Shown: positions 33,520-42,507 of the stretch, one piece after another
Layout of the letters: every line of letters begins with the position of its first letter
Numbering within the stretch: position 1 is the first letter of the stretch
Assembly (NCBI GenBank): GCA_934408585.1
Contig: CAKRVA010000001.1
Span: forward strand, 124,001-188,000
Reading direction: 5' to 3'
Origin: an uncultured Lachnospiraceae bacterium
GTDB taxonomy: Bacteria; Bacillota; Clostridia; Lachnospirales; Lachnospiraceae
Length of the DNA stretch: 64,000 bases
The notes under the pieces: generated by a model
What the model was told of the DNA's origin: nothing
Seen by the model: the letters and a program-made list of their open reading frames with translations, nothing else
The model's database searches: none
Translations under genes and position numbers: made by a program

Positions 33520-35484
33520 TTATTTTCCAAACTTGGCAACAAACTCATCCTCTGTAATAATTGGAATTCCAAGCTCTTTTGCCTTACGGTTTTTCGAAGA
33601 GGCTGATTGTGCATCGTTATTTACAAGATAATTTGTTTTTGCACTGACGCTACCGGTAACCTTTCCGCCCTGACTCTCCACGTATGCTTTAAACTCATCC
33701 CGGTTTTTAAAATCATGAACATCGCCTGTGATTACAAAAATAAGTCCTGCACATGTTCCATCGGCCATTTCGACACGCTCTCCCTGTTCGATGGTTACTT
33801 CTTTAAGCAGATTCTCCAGTCCGCTCTGATTTTTGGAGTTCTCAAACCAGGCCATCACAGAACCTGACTTTTCCGGACCAATTCCATCAATATCCACAAA
33901 CCCCTCACCGCTCCTCATACGCTTCAAAAATCCCTGAAATCCCACGGTCCGTACAATCTTCTTAGCTGCATCAATTCCAATCATCGGAATGCATAATGCG
34001 TAAATAAAATGGACTGCTTCAACCCTTCTGCTCTTTTCAATCGCATTCATCATGTTTTCACACGATTTTTCTCCGAATCCTTCCATTTCACGAATCGTAT
34101 CTGCATGGTCTTTCAAATGATAAATATCTGAAAATTCATGTAAAAATCCCTCATTCATAAACCGAAGCATCGTCTGAATCGATAAACCATCAATATCCAT
34201 ACCGGATTTACTTACAAACCGTGTAAACATCTTGCCATGCTTTGCCGTACAATCCGGATTGGTACAATGCAGGGTTTTCGTACCGCTGTTTGGACTAATG
34301 TGAATCTCCGTTGGTGCTCCACACACCGGACATACCTTTGGAACGACAAAAACACCTTGGGCATCTTTAACTGCCACACATTTTGGTATAATTTTATTTG
34401 CTTTAATCACTTCCAGCTTGCAGGTTTCGCCAATACCAAGACGCTCCATTTCACTGATATTACACAGGGATGCACGGCTTACGGTTGTACCTTCCAGCAT
34501 AACCGGTTCAAAAACCGCAACCGGCGAAATCGTTGACGCAGCACATGACCATTCGACATACCGAAGCTTTGTTTCTGCCGAAACGTCTGCCCATTTAAAG
34601 GCAAAACCAGCTCTTGTGGCATGGTGTCCCGTTACACTTCCGGTAGACGCATATACAGTATCATCATAACAGATTACCAATCCATCCACCGGAATATCCA
34701 TTTCTCCGGTTTCGACCTTTTTTGTCCACTTTTGTACTACTTCTGCAACAGTATCGGCATTACATTTTTCCCGTGCAACCGTCAAAAAGCCCTCCCGGTC
34801 TAAGAAATCCATCTGCTCTCCAAAGGACGGAATGCTGTCTTCCCGATATACCAGCGTAAATGCGTGAAAAGTAACCCGACGCTCTTTCACCTTCTCCGGG
34901 TCATCCAGACTCAATGTACCGGATGCCAGATTTCGTGGATTTGCATATTTTTCATCTTCATCCTCAATCAAATCATTGATTGCTTCAAAATCGGAATAAG
35001 AAATCGTCGCTTCACCACGCACTACCAGATGCCCCTGATATTGAATTTTTAATGGAAATCCTTTGATAGACTCTTTCAAATAAGTAATATTGCTTCCCGT
35101 CGTTCCATTTCCCCGGGTTAAGATTTTAGAAAGCACACCCTGGTCATAAGTCAGTACCAGGGTAAGTCCATCCAATTTCCAGGATAACCAGATATCTTTA
35201 TCTTCTGCCCATTTTTGCAAATCTTCAATTCTCTTTGTTTTTGCAAGAGAAAGTGCCGGAAATTCATGTACCTCACGTTCTCCACTGCTCTCTTTCGCTC
35301 CGGTATTCTGGGTAGGACTGTCCGGCAACACATATCCTGTTTCTGCTTCCAGTGCCGACAGTTCATCAAACAGTGCATCCCACTCATAATTAGACATTAT
35401 TTCATCCTGCCCATTGTAATAAGCGTCGGATGCTGCATTCAGAATCCGGACTAATTCCTCACATCTTTGCCTTTTTTGTTCCAT
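33520..35484 (-). CDS. ligA: NAD-dependent DNA ligase, divergent LigA
   Basis: A 654-residue ligase that seals nicks using NAD+. Order: adenylation domain with nucleophile lysine in SWKLDGLT, then VRGEATIS and ANPRNLASGTLS; OB fold; four-cysteine zinc finger (CPVCG and CTNPDC); helix-hairpin-helix repeats; C-terminal BRCT (FVITGDVHDF to EDEFVAKF). Several positions differ from classical LigA, for example TRGNGTTGSNIT where TRGDGTxGEDxT is usual and NLASGTL for NAAAGSL. It may be the only or a second ligase. Start at 35484 is chosen for AAAAGGCGG upstream. Confidence 0.92.
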   Translation of the reverse strand: MEQKRQRCEELVRILNAASDAYYNGQDEIMSNYEWDALFDELSALEAETGYVLPDSPTQNTGAKESSGEREVHEFPALSLAKTKRIEDLQKWAEDKDIWLSWKLDGLTLVLTYDQGVLSKILTRGNGTTGSNITYLKESIKGFPLKIQYQGHLVVRGEATISYSDFEAINDLIEDEDEKYANPRNLASGTLSLDDPEKVKERRVTFHAFTLVYREDSIPSFGEQMDFLDREGFLTVAREKCNADTVAEVVQKWTKKVETGEMDIPVDGLVICYDDTVYASTGSVTGHHATRAGFAFKWADVSAETKLRYVEWSCAASTISPVAVFEPVMLEGTTVSRASLCNISEMERLGIGETCKLEVIKANKIIPKCVAVKDAQGVFVVPKVCPVCGAPTEIHISPNSGTKTLHCTNPDCTAKHGKMFTRFVSKSGMDIDGLSIQTMLRFMNEGFLHEFSDIYHLKDHADTIREMEGFGEKSCENMMNAIEKSRRVEAVHFIYALCIPMIGIDAAKKIVRTVGFQGFLKRMRSGEGFVDIDGIGPEKSGSVMAWFENSKNQSGLENLLKEVTIEQGERVEMADGTCAGLIFVITGDVHDFKNRDEFKAYVESQGGKVTGSVSAKTNYLVNNDAQSASSKNRKAKELGIPIITEDEFVAKFGK

Positions 35485-35642
35485 ATTATTACCGCCTTTT
35501 GCAAGTTTTCCTTCATAAATTACCAATTTTCCTTCAAACCACCCAAAAATAAATGTTACTTTCCTTGATTTTACCGTTTTTCCACAAAACACCCTAATTA
35601 CTGTGATAAACTACATTTTGTACCTTCTTTAAAAATAGAAAA

Positions 35643-36356
35643 TTACATTTTGTATATTGTGTTATATAACACATGTAATTTATATCCTGTAATCTGCACG
35701 AACTGACCCGGTTTCAAATTTGCAAGTTCGATATTCACTACGCGGATACGCTTCAGACTCTTTACCGTGTACCCCAATTCCTTAGACATACGGCGAATTT
35801 GCCTATTGACTCCTTGAGTCAGTGTTATATCAAATGTAAATTTTCCCAATTGCTCCACTTTACACGGCTTAGTCGTTAAATGAAGTTCTGGAAGATGCAC
35901 TCCATTTCTCATTTTTTCCAGAAACTCCTCGGTAATTTCTTTGTTTACTTTTACAACATACTCTTTCTCATGACCTTCACCGCCACGCATCATATGTTGT
36001 ATCAAATCACCATCATTCGTTAATAAAAGCAAACCCTCGGAATCCTTATCCAGACGTCCTGCATAAGTTACGCGCACAGGAAATTTTACCATATCCGTAA
36101 TTTTTTTATCTGCAAACCGATCTCTTTCCGTACAGACAACACCTACCGGCTTATAGTAAGCCAATACTACTTTTTGATTCTTCCCATGAATTTTTTTTCG
36201 ATTCACATATATTTCATCCAGGTCTGTTACCTGCATCCCCATAGATGCCGGTTTCCCATTTACAATGACTTTTCCCTGTTCAATAAGCTTATCTGCATCC
36301 CTTCTGGAGCAGACTCCACAGGAAGCAAGGTATTTATTCAGACGTTCTGCTTCCAT
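35643..36356 (-). CDS. rRNA pseudouridine synthase, RsuA/RluB/RluF family
   Basis: A 237-residue enzyme with an N-terminal S4 RNA-binding domain (ERLNKYLASCGVCSRRDADKLI) and the RsuA-type catalytic domain. The catalytic aspartate is in AGRLDKDSEGLLLLTNDG. A further motif, GVNRQIRRMSKELGYTVKSLKR, closes the active site. The family isomerises uridines in 16S or 23S rRNA; this member most resembles RluB/RluF enzymes for 23S rRNA. The start at 36356 has GAGGAGAAGC upstream and lies within the 3' end of hflX (23-bp overlap). Confidence 0.9.
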   Translation of the reverse strand: MEAERLNKYLASCGVCSRRDADKLIEQGKVIVNGKPASMGMQVTDLDEIYVNRKKIHGKNQKVVLAYYKPVGVVCTERDRFADKKITDMVKFPVRVTYAGRLDKDSEGLLLLTNDGDLIQHMMRGGEGHEKEYVVKVNKEITEEFLEKMRNGVHLPELHLTTKPCKVEQLGKFTFDITLTQGVNRQIRRMSKELGYTVKSLKRIRVVNIELANLKPGQFVQITGYKLHVLYNTIYKM

Positions 36357-37662
36357 CACGCTTCTCCTCATTCATCCAATATTTTTCGTACTTCTGATAA
36401 TCTGCCTGATGGCAGCGTACACGCATTCTTATTCCACTTTCTACATATTCCTGTTCCAAAACCTGACCATTTTCCTGTAAGTAAGATGCAATGCGTCCCT
36501 CACAATATGGAATCAAAAATATAGTCTCCACGTAATCGGCATAAACTCTGTGAACGATTTCTTCTACCAGTAAGTTCAAAGACTCTTTTTGTCTTGCAGA
36601 TAAATAAATCTTTCCATTACCGGTTACCCTTGGATAAGTCATTTGCTCTGTCAGATCAACCTTATTAAACACAGTAATCATTGGTATATTACAAGCATCC
36701 AGTTCTTTCAATGTTTCCCATGTCGTTTTCATCTGCTCCTGATAATCCGGGTCAGAATAATCCACTACCTGAATCAGTAAATCTGCTCCTTTAACTTCTT
36801 CCAGAGTAGACTGAAATGCCTTGACAAGCATATGTGGCAGTTTGTGAATGAATCCAACCGTATCCGTCAGCAGAAAATCCTGATTATTTCCGGTATTAAT
36901 TCTTCTGATGGTTGTATCAAGTGTTGCAAACAGCATGTCCTTTTCCAATACTCGTTTTTCTTCATCTTTTACAAATTCATCTACTAATCCATTCATAATT
37001 GTAGATTTTCCCGCATTTGTATACCCAACGAGTGCCACCAGCGGTAATCTGGAATTTTCTCTTCTTTTACGCTGGGTTTCCCTCTCTCTGGATATCTGTT
37101 CCAACTCTTTTCGCAGTTCGCTGATGCGATGTTCAATCTTCCGTCGGTCCAGTTCCAATTTCTTTTCACCGGCACCACGGCTGCTCATACTTCCACTCGT
37201 TCCGCCTTGTCTTGTTAATGCTTCATGCATTCCTACAAGTCTTGGCAACAGATACTGAAGCTTTGCAGTTTCTACCTGAAGCTTTGCTTCCCTTGTTCTT
37301 GCCCGCATCTCAAAAATATTCAGAATCAGTGTTGTTCTGTCTAAAACAGGCTTTTTCATCTCGTCCTGTAGATTCTTAATTTGAGAAGGTGTCAATGCAT
37401 CATTAAAAATAATAATATCTGCCTCCAGCATCTCCGCAGCAGCCTTCACTTCCGACACTTTCCCAGTCCCGATATACAGTGATTGATGTACATACTCCAT
37501 TTTCTGAGTTACAACACCCACTGCTTCCATAAAGCAGGCTTCTGCCAGTTGTTTTAGCTCTTCCATGGAGGCATCAAAATCATGTTCTTCTCCGGTATCA
37601 ACACCTACCAGCAAAGCTTTTTCTCTATTTTCTATTTTCTCTTCTTCCAGCTGACTTCCCAT
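36334..37662 (-). CDS. hflX: Ribosome-associated GTPase HflX
   Basis: A 442-residue GTPase. The N-terminal HflX domain includes YIGTGKVSEV and IIFNDALTPSQIKNL, then a coiled-coil linker with GAGEKKLELDRRKIEHRI. The G domain has G1 GYTNAGKST, G3 DTVGFIHKLPH, G4 NKVD. HflX binds the 50S subunit and splits stalled or stressed ribosomes. It is six bases from aroA upstream and overlaps the pseudouridine synthase downstream. Confidence 0.95.
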   Translation of the reverse strand: MGSQLEEEKIENREKALLVGVDTGEEHDFDASMEELKQLAEACFMEAVGVVTQKMEYVHQSLYIGTGKVSEVKAAAEMLEADIIIFNDALTPSQIKNLQDEMKKPVLDRTTLILNIFEMRARTREAKLQVETAKLQYLLPRLVGMHEALTRQGGTSGSMSSRGAGEKKLELDRRKIEHRISELRKELEQISRERETQRKRRENSRLPLVALVGYTNAGKSTIMNGLVDEFVKDEEKRVLEKDMLFATLDTTIRRINTGNNQDFLLTDTVGFIHKLPHMLVKAFQSTLEEVKGADLLIQVVDYSDPDYQEQMKTTWETLKELDACNIPMITVFNKVDLTEQMTYPRVTGNGKIYLSARQKESLNLLVEEIVHRVYADYVETIFLIPYCEGRIASYLQENGQVLEQEYVESGIRMRVRCHQADYQKYEKYWMNEEKRDGSRTSE

Positions 37663-37668
37663 AAAACC

Positions 37669-38979
37669 TCATTTATCATATAAAGAATCAATCACGTCAA
37701 AATAATTTTCAAATGTCTTCCGGCAGCAATCCGGATTCAAAATCGTAATTTGTCCGGTGCATAACCCCGGCAAAGCAAATGCCATTGCCATCCGATGATC
37801 CTCATAGGTATTGATTTCTGTATTTTTTACCTTTCCGGGTTCAATCCGGATTCCATCTATTTGGGCATCCTCCTCACATTGGATTCCCATTCGCGTAAGT
37901 TCTGTTACAATCGCATGAATCCGGTCAGATTCCTGAAACCTGATGTGTCCAATATTTCGAATTGTAGTGGGGGTGTCTGCAAACGGTGCAATTGCTGCAA
38001 GCGTCATTGTCTGATCCGAAAAATCCTTCATTGAAACATCCACACCATGAAGCTGTGTTTTTCTTCCTTTCATCCGAATTCCTTCCGGCGTATCTTCTTT
38101 TTCACATCCCATAAGTTCCAGTACATGTAAAAATTGTATATCCCCCTGTAAGGAATCCAAATGTACGCCCTTTACAATAACATCTGTTTTTATAAGAGGC
38201 GCCATTGCATAAAAGTAACATGCTGCGGAAACATCCGGTTCAATCTCATATTGGTTTACCCCCCAATCCGTCTGGTGCTTAATGTAATAGGTCGCCCCAT
38301 CTGATATTTCCTTTTTGACGTTGATTCCAAACTGCTCCATCATCGCCAATGTCATCTTGATGTAAGACCCTTCTGTCCGCATACCGGTCATATGAATAAT
38401 TGCACCATATGGCAACAAGCATGCCGCCATTAGTAAAGCACTAGCAAACTGACTGCTCAGACCGGTATCTATCGTAATCTCAAAGACGCCTTCCGGTGCC
38501 ATATGTGAGGATAATTCAAATGGAAAATGATATCTTTTATTATTATATCTAAATTTAACATTCATATTCTCCAGGATTTTCAGTACCGGTTCCATAGGAC
38601 GCTTCTGCATTTGCTCAGATGCTTCCAGCTTATAATCTCCTCCTGCAAATGCCAATGCCACCGTAAGAAATCTGGCTGCTGTACCGGCACTACGAACATT
38701 GATAGTCGCATTCCCATTCGGAATTTTTCCGCCGGTTCCTTTTATTCTCACCTGGCTTTTTTCTTCTTCTATTTCTACATCAAATCCGAGCTGTATCAGA
38801 CAATCTAAAAAACCTCTGGTATCATCACTAAATAAAACTCCGGTAAGCAAACATTCCTGATGAGACAATGCTGCCAATAATAACGCCCGATTGGTAATAC
38901 TTTTAGAACCGGGCACCCGAATTTCATATTCTTCTCTTGGATTTAACTTTTTAACATGATACTGTTTCGTTTCTCCCAT
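37669..38979 (-). CDS. aroA: 3-phosphoshikimate 1-carboxyvinyltransferase (EPSP synthase)
   Basis: A 436-residue enzyme joining shikimate-3-phosphate and PEP in chorismate synthesis. It shows the signature VPGSKSITNRALLLAAL at residues 23-39, an RSAGTAARF stretch, GLSSQFASALLMA and the C-terminal YEDHRMAMAFAL. It heads an operon-like run aroA-hflX-rRNA pseudouridine synthase-ligA-metA. The other shikimate genes of the window (aroE, aroK, aroQ) lie 20 kb away. Its promoter is at 39007-39035. Confidence 0.96.
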   Translation of the reverse strand: MGETKQYHVKKLNPREEYEIRVPGSKSITNRALLLAALSHQECLLTGVLFSDDTRGFLDCLIQLGFDVEIEEEKSQVRIKGTGGKIPNGNATINVRSAGTAARFLTVALAFAGGDYKLEASEQMQKRPMEPVLKILENMNVKFRYNNKRYHFPFELSSHMAPEGVFEITIDTGLSSQFASALLMAACLLPYGAIIHMTGMRTEGSYIKMTLAMMEQFGINVKKEISDGATYYIKHQTDWGVNQYEIEPDVSAACYFYAMAPLIKTDVIVKGVHLDSLQGDIQFLHVLELMGCEKEDTPEGIRMKGRKTQLHGVDVSMKDFSDQTMTLAAIAPFADTPTTIRNIGHIRFQESDRIHAIVTELTRMGIQCEEDAQIDGIRIEPGKVKNTEINTYEDHRMAMAFALPGLCTGQITILNPDCCRKTFENYFDVIDSLYDK

Positions 38980-39006
38980 GATTGTCTCCTTTTTTCCATC
39001 CTATTA

Positions 39007-39035
39007 ACTATACTATTTTTTTCAACTTCTGCCAA
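39007..39035 (-). promoter_or_regulatory. Sigma-A-type promoter of aroA
   Basis: TTGGCA (39030-39035), 17-bp spacer and TATAGT (39007-39012) on the minus strand, about 30 bp before the aroA ATG. Confidence 0.7.
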
Positions 39036-39082
39036 TGAGTTTTCGTGATTTTCCTTTGTCGGATTTCATTGCAGGCGCAAAT

Positions 39083-39108
39083 AAAAAAGGACCCCTCTCG
39101 GAGTCCTT
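39083..39108 (-). terminator. Intrinsic terminator of the ytr-like ABC operon
   Basis: 9-bp stem (AAGGACTCC with GGGGTCCTT) closed by a GAGA tetraloop and followed by TTTTTT on the minus strand. Confidence 0.9.
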
Positions 39109-39117
39109 GGAAATTCT

Positions 39118-39756
39118 TTACCATTCCTTTTTTTCTACTGCCCTTACCGAACATTGATAAGATAAATATACAATTCCGATGCTGACTATTGTAGCAACTA
39201 TTTCCCAGGTTCCATTCGGAATTTTATCTAAAAGCAATGCCACTTCCTTTTCTTCCGCAATATGACCTGCAAAATAAATTAACGCAAATGCAATTGCCAT
39301 CGTAATAACATAGGTATATCTTGCCTTTTCTACTCCATATTTATACACAAACGGTAAGGACGCCGAAAAACATGCTGCAAGACAACATATAATTCCCAGA
39401 ACACCCTTCATTGAAAATTCTCCCCAATCTGCCTTTGGTAAAAAGCCAATCACAATATGTAGCAGGAATGAAACCAGCCATGCAATACCGAGTGAGCATA
39501 AAAAGAATATATATTTTGCACCTACAAGCTTTTTAATGCCAAGCGGTGTTGTCAATGCAAACTTATTAAATCCACAGTTTTCATCAATATTCATGGTAGT
39601 GATACACTGCATACCACCCAATATCACAATATAAACAGTAAGAAACGATAAATTTTTCGTTCCAAAAGCACATGCCGCCATTACAGCAAGAATTATCAAA
39701 TATTGCTTACTAAATGATTTTGCATTACAAAAATCTTTTATAATCAAACCCTTCAT
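39118..39756 (-). CDS. ABC-2 type transporter permease
   Basis: A 212-residue membrane protein with about six predicted helices, N-terminus MKGLIIKDFCNAKSFSKQYL typical of the ABC-2 (ABC_membrane_5 type) permeases. It would form the membrane part of the exporter whose ATPase is encoded 5 bp upstream. The GntR regulator, ATPase and permease form a three-gene unit like the ytr/bcr-type clusters that respond to cell-wall antibiotics or lantibiotics in Firmicutes. The substrate is not determined. Confidence 0.8.
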   Translation of the reverse strand: MKGLIIKDFCNAKSFSKQYLIILAVMAACAFGTKNLSFLTVYIVILGGMQCITTMNIDENCGFNKFALTTPLGIKKLVGAKYIFFLCSLGIAWLVSFLLHIVIGFLPKADWGEFSMKGVLGIICCLAACFSASLPFVYKYGVEKARYTYVITMAIAFALIYFAGHIAEEKEVALLLDKIPNGTWEIVATIVSIGIVYLSYQCSVRAVEKKEW

Positions 39757-39761
39757 ATCTC

Positions 39762-40637
39762 TTATCCCCTGCTTTCTCTTTTTACAATATACAATAAAAT
39801 ATCCTCGGTGCAGGCATGATCAACAACAAATCCTTCCTGTCTCATCCTCTTTGCATCATTTACCAACACACTTACGCCATAAGCATTCTCCATTTTTCCA
39901 ATAACGATATCCTTTGGGATTTCTACCTCCTGCTCCTTACTGCATCGTACGAGCCCATATCTTTCCAGCAACTCATCCTTTGCTTCCTCCATCACGATTT
40001 TCCCTTGATGAATAAATATAATATAATCTGCAACCTTTTCAATATCAGATGTTATGTGTGAAGAAATCAATACCGAATGCTCTCCGTCTTCAATAAACTC
40101 CCGGAAGATATCCATGATTTCGCTTCGCACCACGGGGTCTAAGCCGCTCGTTCCTTCATCCAGAATCAAAAGTCTGCTGTCGTGGGATATTGCAATTGCA
40201 ATGGAAAGCTTCATTTTCATTCCCTTGGACATCTCTTTTACCTTCTTGCCAGCAGCCACCTCAAATTTCTCCAGATATTTTAGGAATTTATCTTCTGACC
40301 ATGTTCTATAAATGTTTTTCATAATCTTATTGATTTCACGTGGAGTAAGTTCGGGTGGCATATTGCATTCATCAAAGACAACACCTATCTGCTCCTGCCA
40401 TTCCCGTTCCCGGTTATTTGCATCTATTGCATGACCAAGTATATGGATTTCTCCCTCTTCTTTCTGAATTAAACCGAGCATTGCTTTAATTGTGGTACTT
40501 TTTCCGGCTCCATTTTCTCCAATAAAGCCTACAATCATTCCATATGGCACATATAAATTGACTCCCTGAAGTTCAAAATTTGCATAATGCTTCGCCAGTC
40601 CTTTTACTTCTACTGCCAGCTGTTCTTTATCATTCAT
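39762..40637 (-). CDS. ABC transporter ATP-binding protein (YtrB/CcmA type)
   Basis: A 291-residue ATPase. Walker A is GENGAGKSTT near residue 40, signature VKEMSKGMKMKLSIAIA (one base change from the usual LSGG, reading MSKG), Walker B SRLLILDEGTSGLD and switch histidine in ISSHITSDI. The MSKG signature is normal in this subfamily. It energises export with the ABC-2 permease encoded just downstream, and lies 8 bp after the GntR regulator gene. Confidence 0.9.
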   Translation of the reverse strand: MNDKEQLAVEVKGLAKHYANFELQGVNLYVPYGMIVGFIGENGAGKSTTIKAMLGLIQKEEGEIHILGHAIDANNREREWQEQIGVVFDECNMPPELTPREINKIMKNIYRTWSEDKFLKYLEKFEVAAGKKVKEMSKGMKMKLSIAIAISHDSRLLILDEGTSGLDPVVRSEIMDIFREFIEDGEHSVLISSHITSDIEKVADYIIFIHQGKIVMEEAKDELLERYGLVRCSKEQEVEIPKDIVIGKMENAYGVSVLVNDAKRMRQEGFVVDHACTEDILLYIVKRESRG

Positions 40638-40645
40638 TGTTCTAC

Positions 40646-41017
40646 CTATCCTTCATACAATATTTCCAAAATTTCTTTGAGTTCTTCTTTTTTAATTCCA
40701 CTTTGCTCTGCAATTCGGATTGCGGTCTGAAGATGCTCTTCAATCCGTTTCAGATTTTCCTCCCGTAACAGTTCCGTATCTGCAGCTTTGACAAAGCTTC
40801 CCTTTCCAACAACAGTCGTAATAAATCCTTCGCGTTCCAGCTCTTCGTATGCACGCTTTGTAGTAATGACGCTTATCCGAAGTTCCTTTGCCAGAGTACG
40901 CATGGATGGCAATCCATCTCCTTCCTTCAGACTTCCTTCCATAATCTGGTTTTTAATTTGTCCGGTGATTTGCTCATAGATTGGCTTATCACTGTCATTG
41001 CTGATAATAATATTCAT
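40646..41017 (-). CDS. GntR-family transcriptional regulator, YtrA-like
   Basis: A 123-residue short GntR protein: an N-terminal winged helix (YEQITGQIKNQIMEGSLKEGDGLPSMRTLAKELRISVITTKRAYEELEREGF) and a short helical tail for dimerisation, lacking the large effector domain of other GntR proteins. YtrA members repress their own ABC operon until a wall-active compound relieves them. A perfect inverted repeat overlapping the promoter (41048-41072) is the likely operator. GGAAAGGTG lies upstream of the ATG. Confidence 0.9.
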   Translation of the reverse strand: MNIIISNDSDKPIYEQITGQIKNQIMEGSLKEGDGLPSMRTLAKELRISVITTKRAYEELEREGFITTVVGKGSFVKAADTELLREENLKRIEEHLQTAIRIAEQSGIKKEELKEILEILYEG

Positions 41018-41032
41018 TTGTCACCTTTCCTT

Positions 41033-41046
41033 TATAAGCGCTTATA
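41033..41046. repeat. 14-bp perfect palindrome in the ytrA-like leader
   Basis: TATAAGCGCTTATA between the -10 and the ribosome binding site of the GntR gene. It may be a second regulator site or an RNA hairpin near the start of the transcript. Confidence 0.5.
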
Positions 41047-41047
41047 T

Positions 41048-41080
41048 ATTGTATATACACCATATATACAATATTGTCAA
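41048..41080 (-). promoter_or_regulatory. Promoter and operator of the GntR-ABC operon
   Basis: TTGACA (41075-41080), 17-bp spacer, TATATA (41052-41057) on the minus strand. Perfect 10-bp arms ATTGTATATA and TATATACAAT around a 5-bp spacer occupy 41048-41072, covering the -10 and most of the spacer, as expected for repression by the YtrA-like protein. Confidence 0.85.
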
Positions 41081-41097
41081 TATTTTATTTGCTTAGA

Positions 41098-41139
41098 TAA
41101 AAAATTCCCTTCAAAGAATCTTTCCGTTCTTTGAAGGGA
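41098..41139 (-). terminator. Intrinsic terminator after the MATE gene
   Basis: Perfect 13-bp stem (TCCCTTCAAAGAA with TTCTTTGAAGGGA, 8-nt loop) followed by ATTTTTT on the minus strand. Confidence 0.9.
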
Positions 41140-41156
41140 TATCCATGTACCACTTA

Positions 41157-42506
41157 TTATTCTTTCGGAATTTTCCGCCTGACAATTAAGAAACATATCA
41201 CATGCACGCCGGCGGTCAGCAACCACGAAATGGGATAAGAAATGTACAATGTCTGCAAGGTTCTGCTCCATTGAAACACAGTGTAAATATATATTACACG
41301 AAATACGCAGGCACCCATCAGGGATACAATCATTGGCATAACCGCATATCCAAGACCACGTATGGAACCTACCATAACATCCATGATTCCACAAAGACAA
41401 TAGGTTGTGCATATAATAGACATTCTTTCCAAACCATATGCAATAACTTCCGGATCAGAAGAATAAATTCCCAAAATCTGATGTCCCAGCAGATATGCTC
41501 CATTTCCCAAAACCAGTCCGATTGCCGTTACAAATAAAACACACTCAATTAAAATCTTATTGATACGTCGATATTGTCTCCCGCCAAGATTCTGACTCGT
41601 AAAACTAACCGCAGTCTGATGCACGGAGTTCATTGCCACATAGACAAATCCTTCCACATTCTGTCCTGCAGTATTTCCTGCCATTGCAACAGAGCCAAAT
41701 GAATTTACCGAAGATTGAATCAATACATTTGACAAAGAAAACAATGCCCCCTGCACACCGGCGGGCAGACCAATCTGTGCAATTTTGCCAAGCTTTTCCC
41801 AATGAATATGCAGTTTGTCCAGCTGCAGTCTGATACAGCCTTCGCTTTTCATCATACACCATACAATAAGTGCAGCCGATATACATTGTGAAATCACGGT
41901 TGCTGTTGCTACACCGGCAACACCCATATGGAACTGTATCACAAACAGCAGATTTAAAATTACATTCACAATACCGGCTATCGTCAAAAAGTACAATGGT
42001 CTTCTTGTATCACCAATGGCCCTTAAAATAGCACTTCCAAAGTTATACAACAGCATAACCGGCATTCCTGCAAAATAAATTCTCATATATAATACGGAAT
42101 GATTGATAACATCCTCCGGGGTATCCATAAGCTGTAGCAATGGACGTGCCAGCAAAATACCAACAACAGCAAGAAGAATTCCTCCAACAACACTGATTAC
42201 TACTGCCGTATGAACCGTATCCTGAGCTTCCTGCTCCTGATTTCCGCCATAATAACGTGCTACCAGCACATTAACACCTACAGAAAGTCCAATAAAAATA
42301 TTCACCAATAAATTCGTCAGTGCTCCGGTAGAGCCAACTGCCGCCATTGCTTCATTTCCGGCAAATCTACCTACCACCACCACATCAGCGGCATTAAACA
42401 ATAGCTGTAGGATGCCGGAAAGCATCAATGGTAACGTAAATACCAATATTTTGCCAAATAGTGGTCCATGGCACATGTCAATTTCATATGATTTTGTCTT
42501 TTTCAT
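41157..42506 (-). CDS. MATE family efflux transporter
   Basis: A 449-residue, twelve-helix multidrug/oligosaccharide-lipid/polysaccharide superfamily exporter. Family segments include FTLPLMLSGILQLLFNAADVVVVGRFAGN, GALTNLLVNIFIGLSVGVNVLVARYYG and the second-half repeat GLPAGVQGALFSLSNVLIQSSVNSFG. It would expel cationic compounds using Na+ or H+ gradients; the compound is unknown. The start at 42506 directly follows the stop of the TPR-DUF4037 gene (1-bp gap), suggesting translational coupling; nearby ATGs 3-4 codons upstream are alternatives. Confidence 0.9.
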   Translation of the reverse strand: MKKTKSYEIDMCHGPLFGKILVFTLPLMLSGILQLLFNAADVVVVGRFAGNEAMAAVGSTGALTNLLVNIFIGLSVGVNVLVARYYGGNQEQEAQDTVHTAVVISVVGGILLAVVGILLARPLLQLMDTPEDVINHSVLYMRIYFAGMPVMLLYNFGSAILRAIGDTRRPLYFLTIAGIVNVILNLLFVIQFHMGVAGVATATVISQCISAALIVWCMMKSEGCIRLQLDKLHIHWEKLGKIAQIGLPAGVQGALFSLSNVLIQSSVNSFGSVAMAGNTAGQNVEGFVYVAMNSVHQTAVSFTSQNLGGRQYRRINKILIECVLFVTAIGLVLGNGAYLLGHQILGIYSSDPEVIAYGLERMSIICTTYCLCGIMDVMVGSIRGLGYAVMPMIVSLMGACVFRVIYIYTVFQWSRTLQTLYISYPISWLLTAGVHVICFLIVRRKIPKE

Positions 42507-42507
42507 T

